A stretch of DNA of 49,975 nt, taken from contig WRGD01000148.1 in NCBI GenBank assembly GCA_009787355.1, forward strand, positions 1 to 49,975. Direction: 5' to 3'. This DNA comes from Defluviitaleaceae bacterium. GTDB lineage: Bacteria; Bacillota; Clostridia; Lachnospirales; UBA5962. Shown here piece after piece: positions 1-7,997 of the stretch. How positions within the stretch are numbered: position 1 is the stretch's first letter; each line of letters opens with the position of its first letter. The notes beneath the pieces were generated by a model that ran no database searches, was not told the DNA's origin, and saw only the letters and a program-made list of their open reading frames with translations. Both the position numbers and the translations under genes were made by a program.

Positions 1-1
1 A

Positions 2-199
2 GATTTACAGTTAGCTATGAGCGTTGCTCTTTTAACTAAAGGAGTATTTTTTAAGGACCAAAAAACTATAGATATGGGTTTAGATAAGCTTAAAGAACTA
101 GGTAAATATTTAGCACACGAGATGATGCTAGAAATATTAAAAGCTCGTATTGAAAAAGGAATTAGAAAATATTGGGGTTTCCCTATTATAATGGGGTAA
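2..199 (+). CDS. C-terminal end of an unrecognised protein (cut by the window edge)
   Basis: An open frame runs in from the left edge and stops at 197-199. The first ATG at 17 is probably internal, because the frame is open upstream of it and no ribosome site precedes it. The visible 65 residues are helical in character, with a Lys/Glu-rich stretch and a WGFPIIMG ending. I do not recognise the family. A 10-bp AT stem (227-236 with 245-254) follows the stop. Confidence 0.4.
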   Translation, partial: DLQLAMSVALLTKGVFFKDQKTIDMGLDKLKELGKYLAHEMMLEILKARIEKGIRKYWGFPIIMG

Positions 200-278
200 C
201 ATTGAAATACGACCACCATATTAAAATTTTATATAATAATATTGTTATATAAAACTTGTCAGTTTTTATATTCAAACT

Positions 279-353
279 AAAATCCACAATAAAATTATTT
301 AAATTTCATTGTGGATTTTATACTGTCGATGAATTATTATCGGCAGTTTTTTT
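279..353 (+). terminator. Tandem hairpins ending in a rho-independent terminator
   Basis: A perfect 12-bp stem pairs 279-290 with 308-319. It is followed at once by a second stem, 322-330 with 339-347 (one G-T pair), and a run of seven T at 347-353. The second hairpin has classic intrinsic-terminator form on the plus strand and probably ends the transcript of the gene cut by the left edge. Confidence 0.6.
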
Positions 354-357
354 AAGC

Positions 358-435
358 AGTGAAAAAGTAAGTAAAAATGGTAAAAACCCAAAAGGAATAC
401 AAACATTATTGTGCAGAAATTGTAACAAAACATAA
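358..435 (+). pseudogene. Relic of a transposase N-terminal zinc-ribbon
   Basis: Reading the plus strand from 358 gives a short peptide with K-N-G-K-N-P-K-G-I-Q near its start and C-R-N-C-N-K-T before a stop at 433-435. The pattern of a basic N-G-K segment, an aromatic or hydrophobic strand, then C-x2-C is what the second half of the zinc-ribbon in many insertion-sequence transposases looks like. There is no start codon with a ribosome site and no catalytic domain after it, so if real it is a decayed fragment. The match is short. Confidence 0.3.
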
Positions 436-487
436 ATTTTGAATTTAGAGAAAATGAAATATTAAAAAATTTCAAAACAAATTTAAG

Positions 488-542
488 ACATGACCAACAA
501 AATCCTTTAATTCAATAAAAAACATATGTAATGTGGTATAAT
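488..542 (+). promoter_or_regulatory. Possible promoter with extended -10 and upstream ACATGACC motif
   Basis: TGGTATAAT at 534-542 is an extended -10. TTCAAT at 511-516 is a poor -35 with a long 20-nt spacer. ACATGACC at 488-495 ends 15 nt before that -35, the same offset as the TGATACATGACC motif in two better promoters at 20601 and 40201. The transcript would end at the terminator at 588-626. Confidence 0.3.
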
Positions 543-587
543 AAATCCACAAAATATTTATAGAGATAAACTCTAAGAAATATAGAA

Positions 588-626
588 AGCACAGATAAAA
601 ATAATTTATCATCTGTGCTCTTTTTT
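588..626 (+). terminator. Rho-independent terminator (possibly bidirectional)
   Basis: AGCACAGAT (588-596) pairs with ATCTGTGCT (611-619), and inner GATAAA/TTTATC pairing can extend it. Six T follow at 621-626. The plus-strand T-run suggests a plus-strand transcript. The minus-strand flank is also T-rich, so it could close the antiporter operon that ends at 720. Beyond this and the relic, 200-719 shows no gene. Confidence 0.6.
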
Positions 627-719
627 GTTTATATATTATTTGAGTAACATTATTTGTTAAACTGTAATAAATAATTAAAATTTAGCTACTAAATCTCTTA
701 TTTATATACAGTTAAATAT

Positions 720-2351
720 TTATTGTAAAAATCCAACATAAATTAGCATAATACCAAAGAAAATTCCCATTGCTATACAAATGCCTCTAAAACCAAGGTC
801 AATTTGTTTAACTCTTTTAAGAAGTTTACTTTTTTTGATATAATATTTGTAAATTAGTATACCCACAACAAGACTTATAAAGAAAATAATAATTTTTTCC
901 AAATATCCTGCTGGATTTACACTAAGTTCAGTATTAAACATAAATAAAATAAACTGTTGACCAAAAACCCCCCCCAAGAAACATAAAGAACCAAGTAAAA
1001 GTATAGGTATTTGTTGTGCTATATCAACTTTTTTGGTTTCTATATTGATATTTGGTTTACCCCAAAGCATAGTAGAAAACTTTACGAAACTAATAATAGT
1101 ACCTAGAGACATAAATATAAGAATATATTGCATTATACCTTGCTGACCACTCATAATAAAGTATTTTGATATACTACCATTAAAAATCGGTGTACCGGTT
1201 ATACCAAATATCGCTAGTAATGTTGCTGTCCCAACTAAAGGCATAGATTTAAAAACACCTTTTATATCATATATAGTTCTTGTTCCATAAGCATAAGATA
1301 TAATACCAGTTGCAAGAAACAATGTTGATTTAAATATTGCATGATTAACCATATGATACAAAGAACCAATGTAACTATATGGACCACCTATGTTAAAACC
1401 AGTAAATATTAAACCGATTTGTGAGATAGTATGATACGCAAGTACAAGCTTAGCATCAGACTGAGCAAGTGCCATTATAAAACCAACTATTGCAGTAATA
1501 ATTCCAATTGCTAAGAAGAACTCTGGAACTGCTACAACTTCAAATGTATATTGAAATCTTAAAAATAAATAAACTGCACTTTTTATATGAAGACCGCTAA
1601 GTATTGCAGAAACTGACGAAGGTGCACCTGGTGTACCATGGGCTTTTGGAAGCCATGAAAACATAGGGACTAACGCAGATTTTAGTACAATGAAAGTCAT
1701 AATTAATACATAGGGCAGTATTATATACTCTCTTTCAATAAACTTGAGTTGTTCATTGGCAATGTACAAACTTAATGTTCCAGTGTACCTATATAGATAA
1801 CCTGCACCAAGCAAATAAAACTGCATGATTACAACATTTGCCATAAAGTATATAAGACCATCGTACATAGACCTTTTAGCTCTTTCAAAAAGTATAAGAA
1901 CTGTAACGATAAGAGTAGCAACTTCCATAAGAACAAAAATATTAAAAAAGTCGCTTGTTAGGAAAATTCCCATTAAAGCACCCTGCCATATAAACATAAG
2001 CATCCAAAAAAGAGGCTTCTTTTGTTCGTTAAAGCTATATATAACACCTATTAAAAAGAAAAAAGCTGTTAACATAATAAAAACTGCCGAGAGTGTATCA
2101 GCCATAAGAGTAATACCCATTACACTTTCGTAACCACCAATTCGTTCTATAATTCCACTCTCACCTAAAAAACCACCTTTTATTGCCCCTTCATAAACAG
2201 TAAATGCCCTAGCCTGTATAAACATATAGACAGATGCAATAACAAGCCCAAGTTGTGCAATAACTGCGAAAATTCTGACAAGGGTACTTTTATATAAAAG
2301 GTACAGTATTAACCCAACTATAATGGGAACAATTACAAAATAAACTAACAT
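720..2351 (-). CDS. mrpD: Mrp/Mbh-type antiporter subunit D, copy 1
   Basis: This is the proton-translocating subunit of a multisubunit cation/proton antiporter (MrpD/MbhH, related to NuoM/N), with about 14 membrane segments in 543 residues. The residues that carry protons in the family are all present: E143 in the FVLMEV segment, K224 before the P in the TM7 region, H238 in WLPKAH, K257 in the HIKS segment, H333 and H337, K341 in HAIFK, and K396 in NGSISK. It is the last gene of a six-gene minus-strand operon (E, F, G, fusion, C, D) and starts 16 nt after mrpC, with a GAGGT ribosome site. The substrate cation cannot be read from sequence; Na+ is usual for the family. The gene lies before a terminator-rich gap. 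Assignment to the family is firm. Confidence 0.9.
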   Translation of the reverse strand: MLVYFVIVPIIVGLILYLLYKSTLVRIFAVIAQLGLVIASVYMFIQARAFTVYEGAIKGGFLGESGIIERIGGYESVMGITLMADTLSAVFIMLTAFFFLIGVIYSFNEQKKPLFWMLMFIWQGALMGIFLTSDFFNIFVLMEVATLIVTVLILFERAKRSMYDGLIYFMANVVIMQFYLLGAGYLYRYTGTLSLYIANEQLKFIEREYIILPYVLIMTFIVLKSALVPMFSWLPKAHGTPGAPSSVSAILSGLHIKSAVYLFLRFQYTFEVVAVPEFFLAIGIITAIVGFIMALAQSDAKLVLAYHTISQIGLIFTGFNIGGPYSYIGSLYHMVNHAIFKSTLFLATGIISYAYGTRTIYDIKGVFKSMPLVGTATLLAIFGITGTPIFNGSISKYFIMSGQQGIMQYILIFMSLGTIISFVKFSTMLWGKPNINIETKKVDIAQQIPILLLGSLCFLGGVFGQQFILFMFNTELSVNPAGYLEKIIIFFISLVVGILIYKYYIKKSKLLKRVKQIDLGFRGICIAMGIFFGIMLIYVGFLQ

Positions 2352-2367
2352 TTATTTACCTCTTTTT

Positions 2368-2733
2368 TTATCCAGCCATTTGGCGTTTTTTTACAATATC
2401 CCAATCGGTAGTTTTATATTTTCTATAAAGTGTTAAAAACATAATAGTATTTACAGCTGTAACAGAAAGCCCAATAACAATAGCTGTTATCATAAGCCCT
2501 TGTGTCAAAGGATCTCCTATGTTTTCGATTGAATGCCCCTCCATGCTTTGTAAAATCGGAGGCACAATGTTACCGTTAAAACCAATACTTAACCAAAACA
2601 TTACTACTGAAACTTCCATAATAGACATAAAAATTATAGATTTTATCATGTTTCTACTTACTATAATTGCATAGTAACTAAAGAAAAACATAATAATAGA
2701 AACTAATTCAACTATTCCAAATCCGATAGTCAT
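2368..2733 (-). CDS. mrpC: Mrp/Mbh-type antiporter subunit C, copy 1
   Basis: This is a small NuoK-like membrane subunit (MrpC/MbhG), 121 residues with three predicted membrane helices. The Glu of the MEVS segment in helix 2 is the conserved NuoK-type carboxylate. The third helix begins with DPLTQGLMITAIVIG, the usual family signature. The C-terminal tail RKYKTTDWD is shared with copies 2 and 3. It follows the MbhD-MbhE-MrpB fusion gene by 21 nt and has a GGAGA ribosome site. MrpC-type subunits sit next to MrpD in the membrane arm and help form the lateral ion path. Identity is clear from motif, size and position. Confidence 0.9.
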   Translation of the reverse strand: MTIGFGIVELVSIIMFFFSYYAIIVSRNMIKSIIFMSIMEVSVVMFWLSIGFNGNIVPPILQSMEGHSIENIGDPLTQGLMITAIVIGLSVTAVNTIMFLTLYRKYKTTDWDIVKKRQMAG

Positions 2734-2754
2734 TTTTTCATCTCCTTTAATATA

Positions 2755-3714
2755 CTAGTTTCTTTCAATTGCTACATATCTATAGAATAATATAATAAAA
2801 CCACAAGCAACTTTCAATCCTACAAGTGCGTTCATAAATATTAGATATATATTTCGTGTCATTGCTGTGTACTGTTCTGGAAAAAGGTACAAAGTTCCTT
2901 GAAAAACAGTAACAGCAGCAACAACAACAATTAAAATAAAAACTAGCTCTTCTAACTTATTAATTTTCTTCATATCTAGGTCGTAAACATCATAAATTAG
3001 GAAACGACATATAAAAAAGCTGGCGATTGCAAGACCACCTTGAAAACCACCACCAGCAGTTAAAAACCCATTAGCAATTACGTATATACCAAATAAAATA
3101 GCCATTGGGGCAAGTGCTCTAAGTAACAAGTTTGCAATGTTCGACTTTTCAATTTCAGAACGCTCACCTTCTTTTATTTGAATTTTATCAGTATATGACA
3201 TATGTGTAATTGCAACAACGGCAATAACTAACATAAGTGCTTCAAAAAGTGTATCGTATAATCTATATCCAAGATATATACTAGTAACAGCATTTTCTCC
3301 ACCAATATCAGACATAAACCTAGTAATGTATAGTTCTTTTAGATAAGAGTTTGTTGTTTCTGGTGGTAAAAAATATATAAACATACTACCTAGTATTAGT
3401 ACAAAAATACAAGGTATAATAAATCTTTTTATTTTGTTTTCTTTTTTTATCTCTTCTTCTTCAGCTTTAATTTGTATAATATCTCTGAGTTTAAAGAATT
3501 TTTCAAAGCAAACTATAAAGACAATTGTAGAAAAAGCACCAATTGCAGCTTCTGCCATAGCAACATCTGGAGAACCCAGAAGGAAAAAAGCAAAAGCACC
3601 AACTAATGAAAAAATAAAGAACCAAATAATCATGCTTAGAACTTTTTTTTCTATTAGTACCAAAACACCAGAAAGCATCCAAAGAAACAACATTATGTAT
3701 AAAATATTTATCAT
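2755..3714 (-). CDS. MbhD-MbhE-MrpB triple-domain antiporter subunit, copy 1
   Basis: This 319-residue membrane protein joins three units that are separate in archaeal Mbh. The first is an MbhD-like domain (about 1-75) with LGSPDVAMAEA at 46-56. The second is an MbhE-like helix pair (about 95-172) with GYRLYDTLFEA near 149-159, the counterpart of the RGFDTLGE motif in the MrpA tail. The third is an MrpB domain (about 190-319) with GGGFQGG at 221-227. A charged Glu/Lys linker lies at about 80-96. In Mrp systems the first two domains form the C-terminus of MrpA; here they come without the NuoL-like body of MrpA. The 3' end of mrpG overlaps its start by 4 bp, so the two are translationally coupled. 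All three copies in this window have the same fusion. Confidence 0.88.
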   Translation of the reverse strand: MINILYIMLFLWMLSGVLVLIEKKVLSMIIWFFIFSLVGAFAFFLLGSPDVAMAEAAIGAFSTIVFIVCFEKFFKLRDIIQIKAEEEEIKKENKIKRFIIPCIFVLILGSMFIYFLPPETTNSYLKELYITRFMSDIGGENAVTSIYLGYRLYDTLFEALMLVIAVVAITHMSYTDKIQIKEGERSEIEKSNIANLLLRALAPMAILFGIYVIANGFLTAGGGFQGGLAIASFFICRFLIYDVYDLDMKKINKLEELVFILIVVVAAVTVFQGTLYLFPEQYTAMTRNIYLIFMNALVGLKVACGFIILFYRYVAIERN

Positions 3715-4034
3715 TTTATCACCTCTTGTTTGTCTTTATTTTTGCTGTGATTTTCTGGTCTTAGTCCACTTAAATACGCACCTTTAGATAAAAAGTGAGA
3801 CATAAGAGGATTTAGAACAACAATAATTAGTATTAATAGTATTGATTTAGCAGAGAAAAAACTAAATCCATGTCTAATAGCGATACCTAATATAAAAACC
3901 ATTACACCAACGGTATCTATTTTTGTTGAAACAAGTAGTCTTGGGTAAAAGTTTTTAAATTTAAATAGTCCCAAAAGACCTACAGCCATTAAAATAAGGG
4001 CTATTCCCATAACTACATAACTTAATATAATCAT
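3711..4034 (-). CDS. mrpG: Mrp/Mbh-type antiporter subunit G, copy 1
   Basis: MrpG/MbhC is a small three-helix subunit; this one has 107 residues. The signature is GLLGLFKFKNFYPRLLVS followed by KIDTVG, matching the family pattern G-x-R/K-F-x-D-x-Y-x-R-L and the K-x-D-T-x-G turn. The first helix is very hydrophobic and the C-terminal tail is polar. Its start overlaps mrpF by 4 bp and its end overlaps the fusion gene by 4 bp, so F, G and fusion are tightly coupled. It is an accessory membrane subunit needed for assembly or activity in known Mrp complexes. Confidence 0.88.
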   Translation of the reverse strand: MIILSYVVMGIALILMAVGLLGLFKFKNFYPRLLVSTKIDTVGVMVFILGIAIRHGFSFFSAKSILLILIIVVLNPLMSHFLSKGAYLSGLRPENHSKNKDKQEVIK

Positions 4035-4294
4035 TCTTCATTCCCTTCTTTTACTCTTTTACTTAAAAATAGTATTATAAAAATTTCTCCAAGTATACCA
4101 AACAAGGCGTAAATTAATGCTAAATCTAGCAAATAACCAACGTTCATTATAGAAGCAGCTACTACTATAAGAATAACAATTTTTGAAGAAAAAATACTAA
4201 AACCTAAAAATCTGTCCCATATTGTTGGACCTTTTATAATTCTTACGACTACTGTCAAAAGATATATAAGAAGTACAGATACTATAATATTCAT
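4031..4294 (-). CDS. mrpF: Mrp/Mbh-type antiporter subunit F, copy 1
   Basis: MrpF/MbhB, 87 residues and three helices. The motif R-I-I-K-G-P-T-I-W-D-R-F-L-G-F is the family hallmark (R-x-x-x-G-P-x-x-x-D-R). The third helix, LLDLALIYALFGILGE, carries the conserved Asp and Glu. A GGAGAG ribosome site lies rather far from the ATG (about 17 nt). It follows mrpE by 24 nt and overlaps mrpG by 4 bp. Confidence 0.88.
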   Translation of the reverse strand: MNIIVSVLLIYLLTVVVRIIKGPTIWDRFLGFSIFSSKIVILIVVAASIMNVGYLLDLALIYALFGILGEIFIILFLSKRVKEGNEE

Positions 4295-4318
4295 AATTTA
4301 ATATGCTAACTCTCCTTT

Positions 4319-4804
4319 CTATTTTACAGCAACAATAAGTTTATCTTCCATATCTCCCAAAAGAGCTACTTTTAAATTTTCCATATCTTCTGGGTCTGGT
4401 TCATCTCTTTTTCTTAACCATAAAACATTAATTTTGTCATCTTCTGTTATCACATATAAAGAACCCGGAGTTAAAGTTATGCTTGCTTCTAACATAGCTC
4501 TTAATGGCTTTACCTCTATATCTGTAGGAATTGCTACAATATCAGTACGCTCCTTAGAAAAAACTATTGTTAAAACATAAAAAGCACTTTTGAAAATTTC
4601 ACCTATTAAGTAAATAGGGTAAAAAATAAGTTTTGTAAAATTTATTTCGTCTATTTCTTTAAGTGGCAAAAATTTTTTTGTAAACAAAACAGATATAATG
4701 CTTGCAACAACACCAGATATTACAAAAATAGGTGATAATGTTTCAACTAATATAATCCAAACTAATGTAAGAAATGTAACAATTATAAGTTTTCGAAGTA
4801 TCAT
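4319..4804 (-). CDS. mrpE: Mrp/Mbh-type antiporter subunit E, copy 1
   Basis: First gene of the copy-1 operon, 161 residues. MrpE/MbhA has two or three N-terminal membrane helices and a small cytoplasmic domain. The diagnostic I-T-L-T-P-G-S segment, with LWLRKRDEPDPE after it, is present. I place the start at the ATG at 4804, because GAGG lies 7 nt upstream of it. The TTG at 4810 would sit only 2 nt from that site. The start also matches that of copy 3. A good promoter lies about 70 nt upstream at 4873-4901. Confidence 0.88.
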   Translation of the reverse strand: MILRKLIIVTFLTLVWIILVETLSPIFVISGVVASIISVLFTKKFLPLKEIDEINFTKLIFYPIYLIGEIFKSAFYVLTIVFSKERTDIVAIPTDIEVKPLRAMLEASITLTPGSLYVITEDDKINVLWLRKRDEPDPEDMENLKVALLGDMEDKLIVAVK

Positions 4805-4872
4805 TCTCAATCCTCCTCTCCTTCTCTGATTAAAAAATTTCTATAAACTAATTTTAGAAATTTTCTTTTTTC

Positions 4873-4901
4873 ATTTTAATCGTTATTTCTAAAAAAATCA
4901 A
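4873..4901 (-). promoter_or_regulatory. Promoter of the copy-1 antiporter operon
   Basis: On the minus strand TTGATT (4901-4896), a 17-nt spacer and TAAAAT (4878-4873) form a sigma-A type promoter about 70 nt upstream of mrpE. With the terminator at 5030-5064, it indicates that copy 1 can be transcribed separately from copy 2. Confidence 0.45.
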
Positions 4902-5029
4902 CATATTTTTTCAAAATTATCTCTTATATAAAATTATTATTAACATGATTTTTTATTTTATTGTAGTATACTATTTTTATATTTTTCACTTATGCAATTC
5001 CTTTTAGAAAATTTACTATGTTAAATTTC

Positions 5030-5064
5030 AAAAAATGCTTAAAAATTAAATTTATAAGCATTTT
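5030..5064 (-). terminator. Terminator after copy-2 antiporter operon
   Basis: AAAATGCTTA (5032-5041) pairs perfectly with TAAGCATTTT (5055-5064) around a 13-nt loop. On the minus strand the stem runs into a T-run. It lies 26 nt past the stop of copy-2 mrpD. Confidence 0.6.
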
Positions 5065-5090
5065 CAAAAAACTCTATTTAATAACAATTT

Positions 5091-6677
5091 CTAAAATCCT
5101 ACTATAAGTAATATAAAAGCAAAAAACAAACCAACAGAAAGTATGATTCCTCTTATACCCATATCGTATGTTTGTAATTTTTTTAAAATAGGTGTATCTT
5201 TTTTTATCAATTTATTTATAAAAAAGGCTATCACAATACTAATTACAAATATTACACCATGCTGTATATTTTCGGCTATATTTATAGATTTATAAGCATT
5301 AAAGAAAATCCCTATTGCCTCTCTAGAAAAAATACCACCTAAAATACATAATAATCCAAGAGGTATAATAGAAAATTCTTGTATTTCCATTTTTAACGTT
5401 TCAGATTCTGACTCTTCTATTTTTGATTTTCCAAAAAATATAGAAGAAAATTTAAAAAATATTACCATACTACCCAAACTTATAATGTACATAATAATAG
5501 TACCTAAAATATCCATATCTCTTATTATTAATTGTTTAGAAACACTTCCATTTAAAAAAGGTGTTGCAAAAATACTAAGAAATGCAAATATTAAAACATA
5601 GCTAGTAATGGGTGCAGATTTTAATACACCTTGTATTTTGTCTAAATCTTTGGTTTGATACTTTTCTATTATTATACCGGTTCCTAAAAATAAGGCAGCC
5701 ATGGCAATTGCATTGTTTATCATATGATATGTTGTACCAATTCTACTATATTCATCTCCTGTATTTAAACCAAAAATAATTAATCCGAATTGAACTACAG
5801 CTAAATAGGATAACATATGCCTTATATTTTTTTGACTTATTGCCATAAAAATCCCTACTATAGAAGTAGAAGCACCTACAAAAGCAAAAATAGCATTGTT
5901 TGCAAAATCTCCAAAAACATAATGCATTCTAATAAACAAATAAATACCACTTGTCATCTGTACAGTAGACATAACGGCTAAAACAGTAGGTGGAGCTCCT
6001 GCTGTTGCAAGTGCTTTTGGTACCCATGTCGTCATTGGTATTAATGCACATTTTAATGCTGCAAATGTCATTATTAGAGCATATGGTAAAACTAGAAGAC
6101 TAGGGTCTATATGAGGTATACGATAGGTTGCTTCGTATATGTCTAGTGTACCTGTAAGTCTGTATAAATATCCAACACCTAAAAGATAAAATTGAACAGA
6201 TATAACATTTATTATTAGATAATATAAGCCATCGTATAAAGAACGGTGTTTTCTATTATACATTATTAGTATTGTGCTTATTATTGTAGAAACTTCCATA
6301 AGTACAAATCTGTTGAAAAAATCACCTGTCATGAATATCCCTATCAAAGAGCCTTCCCATATAAACATAAGTAGCCAAAAAAGTTTACTCTTTTTTTCAG
6401 CAAAGTTGTATATAGTAATTGTTAAAAATATAAGTGTTGTTAGTAAAATAAGTATTGATGACAAGCCATCAACATTTAGCCTTATGCCTGTAACACTGTA
6501 ATAATTCCCTACAGTTTCTGATACTGTATATGTTCTTGCTTGTAAAAATAAATTAAAAGAAGCTATTATAAGAGCTAATTGTGCTAATATTGCTATAATT
6601 TTAGCTGCTTTATCATTTGTAAATAAATACATAAAAACAGCTAAAAGAATTGGCGATACTACATATAGTGTAAGCAT
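5091..6677 (-). CDS. mrpD: Mrp/Mbh-type antiporter subunit D, copy 2, with degenerate proton-path residues
   Basis: A 528-residue NuoM/N-like membrane protein, clearly an MrpD by length, order and the retained motifs: E128 in FVLMEV, K209 in LKCALIP, and K381 in NGSVSK. Several residues kept in copies 1 and 3 are changed. The His of WLPKAH is L223 (WVPKAL), the Lys of HIKS is T242 (QMTS), and the His and Lys of NHAIFK are N322 and M326 (NNAIAM). The conserved Thr of AYxT is replaced by Ala in SYLAVVQ. The frame is intact with a good AAGGA ribosome site, so the gene looks expressed rather than decayed. It may conduct differently, use another pathway, or serve as a structural or regulatory subunit. 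It is the last gene of the copy-2 operon, before the terminator at 5030-5064. Confidence 0.85.
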   Translation of the reverse strand: MLTLYVVSPILLAVFMYLFTNDKAAKIIAILAQLALIIASFNLFLQARTYTVSETVGNYYSVTGIRLNVDGLSSILILLTTLIFLTITIYNFAEKKSKLFWLLMFIWEGSLIGIFMTGDFFNRFVLMEVSTIISTILIMYNRKHRSLYDGLYYLIINVISVQFYLLGVGYLYRLTGTLDIYEATYRIPHIDPSLLVLPYALIMTFAALKCALIPMTTWVPKALATAGAPPTVLAVMSTVQMTSGIYLFIRMHYVFGDFANNAIFAFVGASTSIVGIFMAISQKNIRHMLSYLAVVQFGLIIFGLNTGDEYSRIGTTYHMINNAIAMAALFLGTGIIIEKYQTKDLDKIQGVLKSAPITSYVLIFAFLSIFATPFLNGSVSKQLIIRDMDILGTIIMYIISLGSMVIFFKFSSIFFGKSKIEESESETLKMEIQEFSIIPLGLLCILGGIFSREAIGIFFNAYKSINIAENIQHGVIFVISIVIAFFINKLIKKDTPILKKLQTYDMGIRGIILSVGLFFAFILLIVGF

Positions 6678-6684
6678 ATATTTT

Positions 6685-7044
6685 TTATCCTTCTGTTTTT
6701 CTTATTCTTGCTAAATCCCAGTCTGTTGTTTTGTATTTTCTGTACAATGTAATAAACATTATTGTTTTTATAGCTGTTACAGCAATACCAATAACAACAG
6801 CAGTAAGCATTAAAGCTTGTGTAACAGGGTCAGCTGTGTATATATGTTCGTAATCTGCCATTGTATATAAAATAGGAGGATTAAGTCTTTCCCTAAAGCC
6901 AATACTAAGCCAAAATGTAATAACCGATACTTCCATAAGAGAGCTGAAAATAATTGTTCTTATTATGTTTCTGTTTGTAACAAGTGCATAAAAAGCAAGA
7001 AAAAATACTATTATTGAAACAAGTTCTACATTACTCATATCCAT
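6685..7044 (-). CDS. mrpC: Mrp/Mbh-type antiporter subunit C, copy 2
   Basis: NuoK-like subunit of 119 residues, three helices, with the MEVS Glu in helix 2, the DPVTQALMLTAVVIG signature at the start of helix 3, and the RKYKTTDWD tail seen in copies 1 and 3. The ATG at 7044 overlaps the stop codon of the upstream fusion gene. A second ATG two codons in (7038) has better spacing from AAAGGA and could be used instead. mrpD begins 7 nt after its stop. Confidence 0.88.
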   Translation of the reverse strand: MDMSNVELVSIIVFFLAFYALVTNRNIIRTIIFSSLMEVSVITFWLSIGFRERLNPPILYTMADYEHIYTADPVTQALMLTAVVIGIAVTAIKTIMFITLYRKYKTTDWDLARIRKTEG

Positions 7045-7994
7045 TAATTCCTTTCAATTGCAACGTATCTATAAAATAATATAATGAAACCTAGTGCAAC
7101 TTTTATACCTATAAGAGCATTCATTACAAATAAGTATATTTCTTGTGCAAGGGTCATAAATCTATATGGTACTTGTTGAATAAGTCCTGCAAAAATAGTA
7201 AGAGCTGCCATAGCAACTATTATTATAAAAATAAAATCTTCTAGCCTGTTTATCTTTTTTATGGGTAAATCATAAATATCATATATAAAAAATCTGCAAA
7301 CAAAAAAACAAGCTATAGCAAGTCCACCCTGGAAACCTCCACCAGCAGATAAAAAACCATTAGCAATAAGATATACACCAAATATTATTGTTATAGGAGC
7401 AACTATTCGAACCAAGAACAAAGCCATACCAGATGTTTCTAACTCGCTATGTTTTCCATCATTTACTTTTGTTATATCAAAATTGGACATATGAACAACA
7501 GCAACTACAGCTATAACAAGAAGCAGTGCCTCGAAAATTGTATCGTAAACTCTATATCCAAGGTATATAGCTGTTACAGCATTTTCACCACCTATATCTA
7601 TAGTAAATCTATCTAAAATAAGATTTTTTAAATAGTCGTTTTGTTCTACTGGAATTGCAAAATTAATAAAAAGTACTAAAATACCAATAGAAATAATAGC
7701 TGGTAAAATATATCTTTTAAATTTGTTTTCTTTTTCTATCTCCTTTTCATCTTTAAGATATTTCTTCATATCTCTAAGATTGAAAAATTTCTCAAAACCA
7801 ATTACAAATATTATTGTAACAAAAGCACTAGCTGTTGCCTCTGCCATCGCAAGGTCTGGTGAACCTAGTAGAAGGTATATTATAGAAGCAATTATAGAAG
7901 ATAAAAAAAGCCAAAGTATCATTCGTACTATTTTCTTTTCAAATATTACAAAAACAGAACAAACAAGCCATAAAATAACTATTAATGTTGTCAA
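7044..7994 (-). CDS. MbhD-MbhE-MrpB triple-domain antiporter subunit, copy 2
   Basis: 316 residues with the same three-part layout as copies 1 and 3. MbhD-like LGSPDLAMAEA is at about 43-53, the MbhE-like GYRVYDTIFEA near 147-157, and the MrpB GGGFQGG at 218-224. The Asp and Glu of the first two motifs, the likely ion-path carboxylates, are kept. The start is a TTG at 7994, preceded by AAAGGTGAT. Unlike the D subunit of this copy, this protein shows no loss of key residues. It starts 3 nt after mrpG and ends on the mrpC start codon. Confidence 0.87.
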   Translation of the reverse strand: MTTLIVILWLVCSVFVIFEKKIVRMILWLFLSSIIASIIYLLLGSPDLAMAEATASAFVTIIFVIGFEKFFNLRDMKKYLKDEKEIEKENKFKRYILPAIISIGILVLFINFAIPVEQNDYLKNLILDRFTIDIGGENAVTAIYLGYRVYDTIFEALLLVIAVVAVVHMSNFDITKVNDGKHSELETSGMALFLVRIVAPITIIFGVYLIANGFLSAGGGFQGGLAIACFFVCRFFIYDIYDLPIKKINRLEDFIFIIIVAMAALTIFAGLIQQVPYRFMTLAQEIYLFVMNALIGIKVALGFIILFYRYVAIERN

Positions 7995-7997
7995 TTC

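Noticed and set aside
1825-2133. Small plus-strand frame inside copy-1 mrpD
   Set aside because: It is antisense to a conserved membrane protein, and the same kind of shadow frame recurs in the other mrpD copies because of their codon use.
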